From: Promethearchaeota archaeon | Lineage (GTDB): Archaea; Asgardarchaeota; Lokiarchaeia; Sigyniarchaeales; SOKP01 | Reading direction: 5' to 3' | DNA: 64,000 nt | NCBI GenBank assembly: GCA_019058245.1 | Contig: JAHPZJ010000026.1 | Span: forward strand, 21,291-85,290 | Shown: positions 9,427 to 18,305 of the stretch, one piece after another | Layout of the letters: each line of letters begins with the position of its first letter | Numbering within the stretch: position 1 is the stretch's first letter | Translations under genes and position numbers: made by a program | The notes under the pieces: model-generated | Seen by the model: only the letters and a program-made list of their open reading frames with translations | Database searches by the model: none | Told to the model about the DNA's origin: nothing

Positions 9427-10308
9427 TTACCTTTTTAATGCATTATTTATTAGAGGTAATACCTTTATCAATAATTTTATTGAGTTATCAATTCCATTCT
9501 CCATATCAGGATGAATTTCATTTGAATGGAGCAAATCATATTTAGGATTCCCTGGTAAATCCGAAACCGATAATACTGAAATTGTTTTTAAATTGTAGAT
9601 TTTACCAAGCAAAAATAATATAGATGATTCCATGTCTACGGATTGAACATTTATTGAAGATAATGCTCTTACAAAATCTAAACTTTCACAAAATAAAGCA
9701 TCAGTAGTCCATAAATTAGTTTCTTTAACCTTATTTGAAAAAAGGGTATTACCTTCATTTACAAACAATTCTCTTAACATTTCATTAGGTTTAGATATGA
9801 AAATAGTTTGATTTCCTGTAAATATATTTTGAAATTTACCCAATGGATTTGTAATTGACTGTAATTCATTAACTAATGATGGATTTTCTCTTAAATATTG
9901 AGGACTTGTTCCATCATCGCAAAAAGCGAATTTTGGAATTAAAATATCTCCTATATTAATTGAAGAGTTAACATTTTCAATTCCACCACACACATCAATT
10001 CTAATAATTATTGTTGTCTTACATCTTCTTAATGCTTCTACAGCCATCGCACAATTTGGAGCTCCAACTAAAGAACGAACTATGCTAACTTTGACATTAT
10101 TCAATTCCCCATTATAAACTCTTCCATAATTTCTTTTGTTCTGCAATTTTTGCAATAGTTTTTTCATTAAAGGCTTTATTGCAGGTAGAATTACTATTTC
10201 ATTAAGATTTGAGGGACTTGTCTCAAGTATCATCCTTACGATCTTTTCATCTACACTAATGAATTTTAATCCCACATTCAATAATTCACTTTTTATTCTG
10301 TTTAGCAT
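9427..10308 (-). CDS. Nucleoside phosphorylase (PNP/uridine phosphorylase family)
   Basis: 293 residues of the PNP_UDP_1 fold. The core shows VSIVRSLVGAPNCAMAVEAL with the phosphate-site turn, then IIIRIDVCGGIE (the usual IxxGtaGGl strand, here with Cys), and the nucleoside-binding segment VDMESSILFLLGKIYNLKT followed by VSVSDLPGN, typical of uridine or purine nucleoside phosphorylases. The family splits nucleosides with phosphate to base and ribose 1-phosphate in salvage. Base specificity cannot be decided by eye. It is convergent with the winged-helix gene, 19 bases apart. Confidence 0.8.
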   Translation of the reverse strand: MLNRIKSELLNVGLKFISVDEKIVRMILETSPSNLNEIVILPAIKPLMKKLLQKLQNKRNYGRVYNGELNNVKVSIVRSLVGAPNCAMAVEALRRCKTTIIIRIDVCGGIENVNSSINIGDILIPKFAFCDDGTSPQYLRENPSLVNELQSITNPLGKFQNIFTGNQTIFISKPNEMLRELFVNEGNTLFSNKVKETNLWTTDALFCESLDFVRALSSINVQSVDMESSILFLLGKIYNLKTISVLSVSDLPGNPKYDLLHSNEIHPDMENGIDNSIKLLIKVLPLINNALKR

Positions 10309-10485
10309 TTTAGATCATCTCATCATTTATTCTAATTAACCAAAATAATAATTTTAGTTATAATCTAAAAGTAGTATACTAATTACTTATATACTTATAA
10401 ATATAAAGAATATAATTTAATATCTTAATAAAATACATTTATTTATATAAACTAGTGAGAACATTGAGTTCATTGTGGTAGCTTT

Positions 10486-11778
10486 ATGAAAAATAGGTTT
10501 ATTATTGATAACAAAATCACAAATGAATTTGTTGAGACTTATACAAAAACAACTTATAGAATTGTTGGAGAACATAAACACTCTTCCATTAAACCATGTC
10601 ATTGGCTTGAACAGAGATTGATGACTGGAAGGGATAATCGAAATTGCTATAAAGGAGTTTTTGGAATAAAAAGCCATAGATGCCTGCAAAATACACCTTC
10701 ATTGCCCTTTTGTAACCATCAATGTGTTTTTTGTTGGAGAGATCTAGAATCTGGATCTCTCGGAAGTGAATTCATTGGAGAACCAGATGATCCAAAATTA
10801 CTTATTGATGAAATGCTACGACATCATAAAGATATAATTGAGAATCACTTACCTTTGAGACGTTATCTCGATAATTATGAAATAATGATTGATACCCTCT
10901 ATTATATGCTTATGAATAATCAACAAGAGCATACCATAAATTCTCTTAGTAATAAGATTCATGTATCAAAAAGTAAAATTGAACGAGCAATTATACTTCT
11001 AAAAAACCAAAAATATGTTAAAAGTATCGATGAAACCTTCAACAGTTTTAGATTAGAAGATGATATTAATTGTTGTATCCAATCTAGAGATGAACTCGAA
11101 GTATTAATTAATAGAACATTAACAACACCTGATGAGATAATACAAGCACATAGTGAAGCAATAATGCCAAATCATGCTGCAATTTCGCTGGATGGAGAAC
11201 CACTATTATATCCAAGATTATCTCAATTGGTCGAAGAATTTAAAAGAAGAAATATGACCACATTCATAGTTACCAATGGAACATTACCAGAAAAAATTGA
11301 ATTATTAGACCCTCTACCATCTCAATTATATATTACCTTACCAGCATCTAACGAAAATGTTTATAAAAAAGTTTGTAGACCTATGATAAGAGATGGATGG
11401 AATAAAATAAGAAATAGTCTAGAATTAGTAGATTCTTTATCATCTAGAACATTGGTTAGGCTAACAGCAATAAAGGATTTAAATTTAAATGATGAATTTA
11501 TACGTGAATACGCTAAGATTATAGAAAAGACAAACCCAAACTTTTTTGAAATCAAGGGGTTTACTTTACAAGCAAAAGCTTTATTAATTAGTGAAAGATT
11601 GAAATCATATAAAGAGGTTCAAGATTATTTTCCAGAATATGAATATTTAGAAAACTTTGCTGAAAAATTTGAAGAAATTAGTGGTTTTCCATTAATTTAT
11701 CGAAATAAACCAAGCAGAGATTTCTTATTTGCAGTAAATTGGGATCCTAATAAAGATCCTAAAATAACCAATCCATAA
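10486..11778 (+). CDS. taw1: tRNA 4-demethylwyosine synthase (Taw1/TYW1) with inserted helical domain
   Basis: A radical SAM enzyme that builds the imidazoline ring of 4-demethylwyosine on G37 of tRNA-Phe from pyruvate. The SAM cluster motif CNHQCVFCWR (Cys76, 80, 83) is followed by SLDGEPLLYPRL, TFIVTNGTLPE and LPSQLYITLPA, all hallmark Taw1 blocks. Cys38, 54 and 66 are candidates for the second 4Fe-4S cluster. At 430 residues it is clearly longer than archaeal Taw1 proteins of roughly 300-350. The extra length is an insertion at about 125-215 that reads like a helix-turn-helix (TINSLSNKIHVSKSKIERAI). An insertion here is not a feature I know in the family. Confidence 0.88.
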   Translation: MKNRFIIDNKITNEFVETYTKTTYRIVGEHKHSSIKPCHWLEQRLMTGRDNRNCYKGVFGIKSHRCLQNTPSLPFCNHQCVFCWRDLESGSLGSEFIGEPDDPKLLIDEMLRHHKDIIENHLPLRRYLDNYEIMIDTLYYMLMNNQQEHTINSLSNKIHVSKSKIERAIILLKNQKYVKSIDETFNSFRLEDDINCCIQSRDELEVLINRTLTTPDEIIQAHSEAIMPNHAAISLDGEPLLYPRLSQLVEEFKRRNMTTFIVTNGTLPEKIELLDPLPSQLYITLPASNENVYKKVCRPMIRDGWNKIRNSLELVDSLSSRTLVRLTAIKDLNLNDEFIREYAKIIEKTNPNFFEIKGFTLQAKALLISERLKSYKEVQDYFPEYEYLENFAEKFEEISGFPLIYRNKPSRDFLFAVNWDPNKDPKITNP

Positions 11779-11814
11779 TAAGTGTAAGTTTACTAACAAT
11801 GAGTTATTAATTTG

Positions 11815-12444
11815 TTAGCTTTTTTTGATGGCTTGTTCTACGATTTTATTATATTGTTCTTTAAAATCTTCAATGTTTTCTACCATCTCTTTAAAAAATT
11901 CTAACCATCTTATTTCCGCTTCATTATGAAATCTCCAGTGTTTTAAAGGAAGTAAATAGAAAGGACTTAATTCATATAGATAATGAGATTGAACGAACTG
12001 TTCCCCTTCATCTGCCCTTTTGAACATTTTTTGTCTTTCTTCAATTTGATTCTCTATAGAATCCAATATGAATTTTTTTCCCTTAATCATACCAAATAGT
12101 ATTATAAAAGGAGTTAAGGCATCTATATCAAAAAAAATATCTTGTGTATAATTAAGAAAATAAGAAATTTGCTCTTGGAATTCTTTCTTACCCTTATTTA
12201 ACAATTTATAGATTGTTTGTTCGGGTCTATTACCTTTTTGTTTAGATCCTACTTCTCTGATAAATCCATCATTTTCGAGTTTTTTTAAAGTATAATAGAA
12301 TGATGCATTTGTGGCTTTAATATAGTGGTCATATCGCCATTCTTTTGCTTGGGAAATGAGCTCATAACCGCTCATAGGTTTAGGAATTGTATACATTACC
12401 CCTAATATGAACGTTTTAAGTGATGTAAACCTCTTTTTAGGCAT
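11815..12444 (-). CDS. PadR-family transcriptional regulator
   Basis: 209 residues. The N-terminal PadR winged helix has SLKTFILGVMYTIPKPMSGYEL, the recognition region NASFYYTLKKLENDGFI and the wing KQKGNRPEQTIYKL. The C-terminal 100 residues form the helical dimerisation domain usual for PadR. PadR proteins normally repress a neighbouring gene and respond to small ligands. It is divergent from a pair of methyltransferase-like membrane genes starting at 12617, which are the likely targets. An inverted repeat at 12511-12532 lies between them. Confidence 0.85.
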   Translation of the reverse strand: MPKKRFTSLKTFILGVMYTIPKPMSGYELISQAKEWRYDHYIKATNASFYYTLKKLENDGFIREVGSKQKGNRPEQTIYKLLNKGKKEFQEQISYFLNYTQDIFFDIDALTPFIILFGMIKGKKFILDSIENQIEERQKMFKRADEGEQFVQSHYLYELSPFYLLPLKHWRFHNEAEIRWLEFFKEMVENIEDFKEQYNKIVEQAIKKS

Positions 12445-12510
12445 ATTTTTGAACCAATATCTTATTCGAATCTATTATAGTTGATATTAAAAGAATGATT
12501 AATTTTAAAT

Positions 12511-12532
12511 AGTTAAATTTAAATATTTAACT
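12511..12532. promoter_or_regulatory. Inverted repeat, candidate PadR operator
   Basis: Two perfect 8-base arms, AGTTAAAT and ATTTAACT, separated by 6 bases, in the divergent region between the padR-like gene and the methyltransferase-like pair. The site falls where an autoregulatory operator would be expected. The arms are mostly A and T, so in DNA of this composition a repeat of this size can arise by chance. Confidence 0.35.
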
Positions 12533-12616
12533 TTAATTATATAATATGATTAAAAATATTTAAAATTTTAGGCGATAAATTAGAAATGATAGAAAATGGT
12601 GGTGTTTTTTTAAAGT

Positions 12617-13153
12617 ATGGAAAAAAATCAAGATAGCACGAAAGAAAAGAATAAAAAATTCAGTATCAAAGATATAATATTTACAACTGTATTTACGCTA
12701 AGTTTTATTATTCAAATTGTTTTAATGTTCCTATTTTTTAACGAATTACAATTGATTGCATTAGTATATATTGGTTACATTATTTGGGGATTTAGTCTTT
12801 ATTTTGCCCTTATATCTTTTTGGACGTTCAAGAAGAGAGGAGGTGTAGAAAAGGGAAAGAGTTATCTAAATACAACAAAAGTAGTTGATAAGGGTCCATA
12901 TGCTATAATTCGCCATCCCCAATATTTAGGAGGAATACTCTTTAGCATTACTATTACCTTATGGACTCAGTTATTGATAAGTCTAATCCTTAGTATTATC
13001 ATTATAATATTAACTTATCAATGGACTTATTCCGAGGATAAAAAACTTATCGAAAAATTCGGCGAAGAATATAGAATTTATAGAGAAAAAGTACCTCGTC
13101 TTAATCCAATATTAGGTATAATTAAATATTTTTCTCAACAAAAGCTGAGCTAA
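12617..13153 (+). CDS. Isoprenylcysteine carboxyl methyltransferase-like membrane protein
   Basis: 178 residues with four to five membrane spans. The C-terminal half has the signature of the ICMT/PEMT superfamily: GPYAIIRHPQYLGG (the SAM-binding RHPxY motif) and EDKKLIEKFGEEYRIYREKVPRLNP (E...FGxxYxxYxxxVP). Family members methylate prenylated proteins, phospholipids or other small membrane substrates. A second member follows after 24 bases and PadR is divergent. The substrate is unknown; given the small GTPases of this organism prenylcysteine is possible, but the GTPases in this window lack C-terminal cysteines. Confidence 0.75.
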   Translation: MEKNQDSTKEKNKKFSIKDIIFTTVFTLSFIIQIVLMFLFFNELQLIALVYIGYIIWGFSLYFALISFWTFKKRGGVEKGKSYLNTTKVVDKGPYAIIRHPQYLGGILFSITITLWTQLLISLILSIIIIILTYQWTYSEDKKLIEKFGEEYRIYREKVPRLNPILGIIKYFSQQKLS

Positions 13154-13177
13154 TATAATATAATTGACTTTATAATT

Positions 13178-13684
13178 TTGATTATTTGGATCGTTTTGAT
13201 GATATATTTTATGCGTTGGCTTATTTGGGCGATTAAGGCGAAAAGCAAATATGAAGTTGCTATGTGTTTAGCAATGACACTATATTTTACTAGTTTCCTA
13301 TTAAGTTTCTATTTTAAACAGTTTTATGATAACATATTATTATTTGTTTCCGGAATGATTTTGTGTGGCTTCGGAATATTCATTTTCATGAGTCAACTTA
13401 TAATTATGAAAAAGTTAGGTCAAGGTGAGCACTGGGAGGATACAAAAGTCCTTATTATAAAGGGATGGTTTAAATATATGCGTCATCCTATGTATTTTGG
13501 TTTAGCTATAGCAAATATTGGAATTATATTGGGAATGCCTACGCTTCTAACTTTAATTCTTACACCAATATCAATATTATTTTGTTTATTAAGTTCAATT
13601 TGGGAAGATTAGGCGAATTTGGAAAAATTTGGTAATGACTATGAAGAATATAAGAAAAACGTTAAATTATGGGGAATTATATAA
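13178..13684 (+). pseudogene. ICMT-like methyltransferase interrupted by an in-frame TAG codon
   Basis: Starting at TTG, the frame encodes three to four membrane spans and the superfamily motif GWFKYMRHPMYFGLAI, then meets TAG at 13610-13612 after SIWED. Beyond it the same frame continues with ANLEKFGNDYEEYKKNVKLWGII to a TAA at 13682-13684. The upstream paralogue reads EDKKLIEKFGEEYRIYREKV at this place, so the lengths match exactly and the amber codon sits where the paralogue has Lys. The simplest reading is a recent nonsense change (AAG to TAG), leaving a 144-residue product that lacks the conserved C-terminal helix. Readthrough, amber decoding or a sequencing error are alternatives. Confidence 0.7.
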
Positions 13685-13698
13685 CCTCTAAATTTCCT

Positions 13699-14328
13699 TT
13701 ATTTTATTAAATGTTTCTGTATTATCTGATTTAATTTTCCCAGATTTGTTTTCTTTAAAGCTGAAAATTCTAAATATGGGTTGTTTATTTTATCTCCAAA
13801 TTTATGATTCTCAAGAGAAACAAGATTCAACCCAGATTGCTTAGCTGAATCGGCAAAGAGAGTAATAATTTTATTTTTATCAGAATTAGATAATTTATCA
13901 ATCTTGTTTATGATTATTAAGAGAGGAATCTTAAACTCTCTAAGAAAGCTAATTAATTCAAAGCTTAACGGAATAGTTTTCTTATTCTCAATAAGATATT
14001 TATTCATCTCATCTTCTATTCTGAGAATATTAATTACAACTAACCCAAAAAAGTAATCTGCATGGTTTTTCTCAATATGTAGTACAATCTGTTTTTTTAC
14101 ATGCTCTTCTCTCCGACGACTTGAGTGTGTCATGTATCCGAATCCTGGAAGGTCGACAATCTGATATGGAAGATTTCTATGTATAACTGGTTTAATTAAT
14201 AAAGTGCTACCGGGAGTTTTGCCAATTTTACCTTTAAATTTTCTAGGATTTGGCACCAGCAATCTTGTTATTGAGCTCTTTCCTACATTAGAATTTCCGA
14301 TCACTAAAAGTGTAGGTTTTGGGTTCAT
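13699..14328 (-). CDS. engB: EngB/YihA-type GTPase
   Basis: A 209-residue TRAFAC GTPase. G1 is GNSNVGKSS, the Thr of switch I is in KTPGSTLLI, G3 is DLPGFGYM and G4 is INKIDKL. PGFGY after G3 is diagnostic for the EngB family, which assists large ribosomal subunit assembly in bacteria and has archaeal relatives. It is transcribed with an acidic repeat protein encoded 24 bases upstream (14353-15243), which may be a partner. Confidence 0.85.
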   Translation of the reverse strand: MNPKPTLLVIGNSNVGKSSITRLLVPNPRKFKGKIGKTPGSTLLIKPVIHRNLPYQIVDLPGFGYMTHSSRRREEHVKKQIVLHIEKNHADYFFGLVVINILRIEDEMNKYLIENKKTIPLSFELISFLREFKIPLLIIINKIDKLSNSDKNKIITLFADSAKQSGLNLVSLENHKFGDKINNPYLEFSALKKTNLGKLNQIIQKHLIK

Positions 14329-14352
14329 TTTTTCTGTTATTAAAAATCAAAA

Positions 14353-15243
14353 TTAAATATCAAGAAAATCCTCATCAAGAAAATCCTTAAACATTTTTTT
14401 TTTCTCTTTTTCTTTTATAACTGGTCTTGTGCTAATAGGTTCCCCTGCTTCTTCTAATATGTTCTTTAATGATTCAACATTAATATTAACTTTAAATTTT
14501 CCGTCTTTTAAAAATCGTACGATTTGCTTATTGTTTAAGTTCAATCTTAAAATATAACCTAAACCGAAGTAAAATTGATGTTCTGGAATTGGATCAATAG
14601 GTGATTTGCTTGTAACTTCTTTTAATACATCAAATAATAGCTGTTTTGAAGCAATATGGTCTTCAATATTGAATACTAAATAATAGAGGGCATGATACCA
14701 AATCTTATCACGTTTATTTTTGATATAATCTAAAAACTTCTCTGGTGTAATAACTTCTTCTGCTTCAAGCTCTTTTCTTTTTAATAGCTCCTGTTTTATT
14801 CTTTCTTCTAATTCCTTAGGAATACTCTGAGACGTTTCAATTTTTCCTTCTTGTTCAAATTCCGCTTCAACATCCTCATGTTTGACTGTTTCAATAGCTT
14901 CTTGCATTTCTCTCAATTCATCAAAATCAATCTCATCCATATCGGAAAAATCTGATATCATAGCTTCTTTAAATTCCTGTTCTTCTTTAAGTTCATCAAT
15001 AATTTCTGCTTCTTCAGATATATCTTCACTAATTATATTAACTTCAGATAATTCTTCACCTACTTTTACTTTCTCAATCGCTTCTTGTATTTCTTGAAGT
15101 TCTTCCATATCTAAATCCTCTAAATCAGAAAAGTCAGTTTCAAGTGCTTTCATATCTTTAATGTAAGTTTCTAAATCATCATTTTGGTCTTCACTTTCTT
15201 CACTTTCTTGTTTTTCACTTTCTTTTTCTTGATTTTCGTTCAT
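14353..15243 (-). CDS. Acidic protein with internal repeat
   Basis: 296 residues, not recognised. The first 140 are extremely rich in Glu and Asp and carry two copies of a roughly 30-residue unit: FSDLEDLDMEELQEIQEAIE and FSDMDEIDFDELREMQEAIE, each followed by xVK. Residues 150-260 form a mixed helical domain (KFLDYIKNKRDKIWYHALYY and a segment IPEHQFYFGLGYILRLN), and the tail ends in a short acidic peptide KDFLDEDFLDI. There are no membrane spans. The gene lies upstream of engB in the same direction. The repeats look like short binding helices; a chaperone or ribosome-linked role is only a guess. Confidence 0.65.
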   Translation of the reverse strand: MNENQEKESEKQESEESEDQNDDLETYIKDMKALETDFSDLEDLDMEELQEIQEAIEKVKVGEELSEVNIISEDISEEAEIIDELKEEQEFKEAMISDFSDMDEIDFDELREMQEAIETVKHEDVEAEFEQEGKIETSQSIPKELEERIKQELLKRKELEAEEVITPEKFLDYIKNKRDKIWYHALYYLVFNIEDHIASKQLLFDVLKEVTSKSPIDPIPEHQFYFGLGYILRLNLNNKQIVRFLKDGKFKVNINVESLKNILEEAGEPISTRPVIKEKEKKKMFKDFLDEDFLDI

Positions 15244-15345
15244 ATTAATTTATTTAAGGTTTTTGATTACAATTTGTAATAACTATATAATTAAAGTATT
15301 AAATTCGTATAATTAAAATTGTTCTAAATATTAATAGACTTTAGT

Positions 15346-16056
15346 ATGGATAAAATTAACCTAGATAATTATAAAGGAATTATCTTTGATATGGATGGAG
15401 TTATATTTAATATTTCTGATGCAATTAGGAAAGCAGTCGATGATTCAGTGAATAAGTATCAACTCAATGTTAAACAAAATGAAGTAATGGAAGAGATAGC
15501 CCTCCTAATCGAAGAACTTCAAAATTATCCTGTACCAAAAATAATTCTTAATTCCTATAACCTATTAAAGGTACAATTCTTAGAAGGACTGAATTATTTT
15601 AAGAAATTGCGAATTGCAATTTTTATGTTTAATCAATTTAATAAGTATAAAGATGCAGAATCCTCAATATATGATGGAATAGATAAATTAGTATCAACAT
15701 TATCGAAACATAGGAAATTAGCTATATTAACAAACAATAAGAGTCAATATGCAGAAGAAATTCTAGATAAATTTGATTTATCAGATTTTTTCGGTACAAT
15801 AATAGGTTTTAATGATGTCTCAGAAGTAAAACCTAATCCTGAAGGAATTCTTAAAATTCTTGACAAATGGAATATAAAACCTGAAGAGGCAATTTTCATT
15901 GGCGATATGACAACTGATATCGATGCAGGTAAGGCAGCAAATGTCACAATGATTTGTGTTGCCAGCGGACTTGCTCAAAAACAAACTTTAAAGCAGCATA
16001 AACCCGATATTTTAGTAGATAATACAAAAGAATTGATTAAGCTTTTTTCTCTTTAA
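15346..16056 (+). CDS. HAD-superfamily phosphatase (phosphoglycolate phosphatase-like)
   Basis: 236 residues. The HAD motifs are in order: motif I FDMDGVIF at residues 13-20, motif II LAILTNNKS, motif III Lys in SEVKPNPEG, and motif IV IFIGDMTTDIDAG. The helical cap between motifs I and II puts it with subclass I hydrolases such as phosphoglycolate phosphatase or PpaX. The final stretch ILVDNTKELIKLF is typical of that group. The substrate is not predictable. It is divergent from the acidic protein gene with about 100 bases between them. Confidence 0.8.
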   Translation: MDKINLDNYKGIIFDMDGVIFNISDAIRKAVDDSVNKYQLNVKQNEVMEEIALLIEELQNYPVPKIILNSYNLLKVQFLEGLNYFKKLRIAIFMFNQFNKYKDAESSIYDGIDKLVSTLSKHRKLAILTNNKSQYAEEILDKFDLSDFFGTIIGFNDVSEVKPNPEGILKILDKWNIKPEEAIFIGDMTTDIDAGKAANVTMICVASGLAQKQTLKQHKPDILVDNTKELIKLFSL

Positions 16057-16311
16057 TTAAAAACTTTAATATAGTTTTCAAAAAGAATTATTTTAATAAA
16101 TCTATTGTAGATATATCCAATGAAAAATTGAGTTAGTTTTTGAAGTAAAACGATTAATAATATTTATTAGGAATGTCAACAGAATATATTAAATAAAGAA
16201 AATCAGAGTATACAAAGATTTTTAAGACGTTTAAAAAGTATCATAAAAGTTTCATAAATAATAATAAAAACTATCTCCCTATATTAGTATTAAAGAATAA
16301 TCGATGATTCT

Positions 16312-17550
16312 ATGTCTTCAGACATTTCTAGTTTTATAAAAGTTATTTCAAAATTTTTAGATTTAAAATCTACAAAAATTGATAAATTACAAAAGATTGA
16401 CGATGTCCTAAAATTACATATCAACTCCTATAAATTTATTGATAAAGAAGAGGCAACTATAATTAAACAATTATTAGAAGTTACTACGATTTTAGATGCT
16501 TCTAAATTAAATAAAGAAAATCCATTTGAAGTCTTAACTGAAATTGAGGAAACTGATGATTCTATCGAGTTAACAGCTAACTTGGAGCAAAAAATTGAGG
16601 AACTTAAAGTAAAATATCCAAAACTTGAGGAGAAATTAAAAAAAACAGCGACAATTAGCTCACTTATCGCAAGTGTAAAAGAAGATAAAGAAGGAATTGA
16701 TATAGAAGCTCAAAAAGTACTTGTGGCAGGGCTCGATAATGCAGGTAAAACCGCTACCTTGTCGAAATTTGGAGGGCGTTTAGGAATAAGTGATATGATT
16801 ACTACTCACCCTACTAAAGGGGTTGTTCGAATGAAGTTTGGTACTTCTAATCTCTCACTCTATATATGGGATCTTGGGGGTCAACAAGAATACAGAGAAA
16901 GATACTTAGAAAATCCAGAGCAATATTTTCTACAACTTGATTTGTTAATTTATGTAATTGATGTTCAAGATCCAGAAAGATTTGAAGAATCTCTTGAATA
17001 TTTTGAAAAAATTATTGATGAAATTATTTTATTAGAGGAGAATCCATATATTATAATTTTTATTCATAAGTATGACCCTGACATAAAAAATGACCCAAAA
17101 ATACTCTTGAATATTGAACTGTTAAAAGATAATTTAAATGAATTATTCAAAAACAAAAAAAATGATTTTAATAATGAAACATATTTAACTTCTATATACT
17201 CATTAATTTCTCGAGAGCCTCAGTTCGCTAAGTATATTAAAAATCTTATGAGTGCTAATCATTCACTTTCAGATCCTACTGTACGAAAAGTTGAGGGTTT
17301 AGGAAAAACACTTGAAGAGACCTTAAATGCGGTCATTAGATTATCTGAAAGTATTTCATCACAACTCAATGATCTTGATAGTCGTCTTAGAGCGATAGAA
17401 TCGGGAGCATTTCAAGTCGCGCAAAGTGGAATTCCCATTGAAATCGCAAATCCAAATCAAACTGGAATTAGACCCCAAGAAAATACTCGATTAAGAGTCC
17501 TAAATGAATTGAAAGATTTATTTAGTAAGAGAAAAAGCTTAGATTTTTAA
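16312..17550 (+). CDS. Arf/Rag-like GTPase with N- and C-terminal extensions
   Basis: 412 residues. The GTPase domain occupies about 135-310: G1 GLDNAGKT (140-147), switch I Thr in HPTKGV, G3 WDLGGQ (186-191) as in Arf proteins, and G4 HKYD (252-255), the variant typical of Rag/Gtr GTPases rather than NKxD. The 130-residue N-terminal extension is helical and charged. The C-terminal 80 residues include a coiled coil (ETLNAVIRLSESISSQLNDL). There is no N-terminal myristoylation glycine and no C-terminal Cys. Such multidomain Arf/Rag-like GTPases are characteristic of Asgard archaea. Partners may include the roadblock proteins encoded at 28050 and 36146 (inference). Confidence 0.85.
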   Translation: MSSDISSFIKVISKFLDLKSTKIDKLQKIDDVLKLHINSYKFIDKEEATIIKQLLEVTTILDASKLNKENPFEVLTEIEETDDSIELTANLEQKIEELKVKYPKLEEKLKKTATISSLIASVKEDKEGIDIEAQKVLVAGLDNAGKTATLSKFGGRLGISDMITTHPTKGVVRMKFGTSNLSLYIWDLGGQQEYRERYLENPEQYFLQLDLLIYVIDVQDPERFEESLEYFEKIIDEIILLEENPYIIIFIHKYDPDIKNDPKILLNIELLKDNLNELFKNKKNDFNNETYLTSIYSLISREPQFAKYIKNLMSANHSLSDPTVRKVEGLGKTLEETLNAVIRLSESISSQLNDLDSRLRAIESGAFQVAQSGIPIEIANPNQTGIRPQENTRLRVLNELKDLFSKRKSLDF

Positions 17551-17554
17551 TTTT

Positions 17555-18280
17555 TTACTTTTTGTTCTCTCTTAAAATACTCCTTAATTGTTTTTCAATT
17601 GCAAGCAAAAAAATTAAAACAAAAATAATTAATGAGAGTAAAAAATATCCTAAATTACTAATTAATAAAGGATTTATTTGTTGATAATGAATTTCATACG
17701 TTGAAAATTGTTCTAAGTAAGAAAGAAATAGAACTAGTAGTGGTCCCATCAGATAAATAGCAATTAAAAATCCTATTATCCCAAATATACTACCAAAAAT
17801 AACATCCGAAGGATAATGAACACCAAGCTGAATTCTTGAAAAACATACGATACATGCAAATCCTAAAAAAAGAATTGTAATGAATAGTGAATTTAGAAAA
17901 AAGAATCCAATCAAAAGTCCATTTGCTACAATATTATAAGCATGCCAAGATGGAAAGCTTCTTGAAATTGGCCTTCGTTCAAAAACTATAATTTTATCTT
18001 CTTTAAAACTTTCAAATGGTCTTTTTCTTTTTACAGCTTGTTTGATCACTAATATTAAGACTAAACCAATAAGAAATGTGGTAGAGATATAAGATAGCAA
18101 AAATGGATCATACCAGATTAACAAATAAAAGGCAATTAAATATAGCCAAATAGTTTCTCTTCCGAAAAAAGAAAAAAATTTTAAAATATAGGTAATTGGT
18201 TTGCCTCCCATTCCGTTGTATTTTAAAATAATTTTCTGATCCCATTGGTCAATTTTCTTTAAAATATTTGATATTTTCAT
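17555..18280 (-). CDS. PAP2-family membrane phosphatase
   Basis: 241 residues, about six membrane spans. The three PAP2 phosphatase signatures are intact: KQAVKRKRP (Kx6RP), FPSWHA (PSxH) and SRIQLGVHYPSDV (SRx5Hx3D). Family members dephosphorylate phosphatidate, undecaprenyl or dolichyl diphosphate, or similar lipids at the membrane. In this organism a polyprenyl-phosphate recycling role is plausible. The gene converges on the Arf/Rag-like gene with only 4 bases between stops. Confidence 0.85.
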   Translation of the reverse strand: MKISNILKKIDQWDQKIILKYNGMGGKPITYILKFFSFFGRETIWLYLIAFYLLIWYDPFLLSYISTTFLIGLVLILVIKQAVKRKRPFESFKEDKIIVFERRPISRSFPSWHAYNIVANGLLIGFFFLNSLFITILFLGFACIVCFSRIQLGVHYPSDVIFGSIFGIIGFLIAIYLMGPLLVLFLSYLEQFSTYEIHYQQINPLLISNLGYFLLSLIIFVLIFLLAIEKQLRSILRENKK

Positions 18281-18305
18281 TACAATCTAAAAAAAAGCTT
18301 CTATT

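Noticed and set aside
13610..13684. Explanation of the methyltransferase break as a frameshift
   Set aside because: The continuation lies in the same frame directly after TAG, so no frameshift is needed; only one codon is changed.
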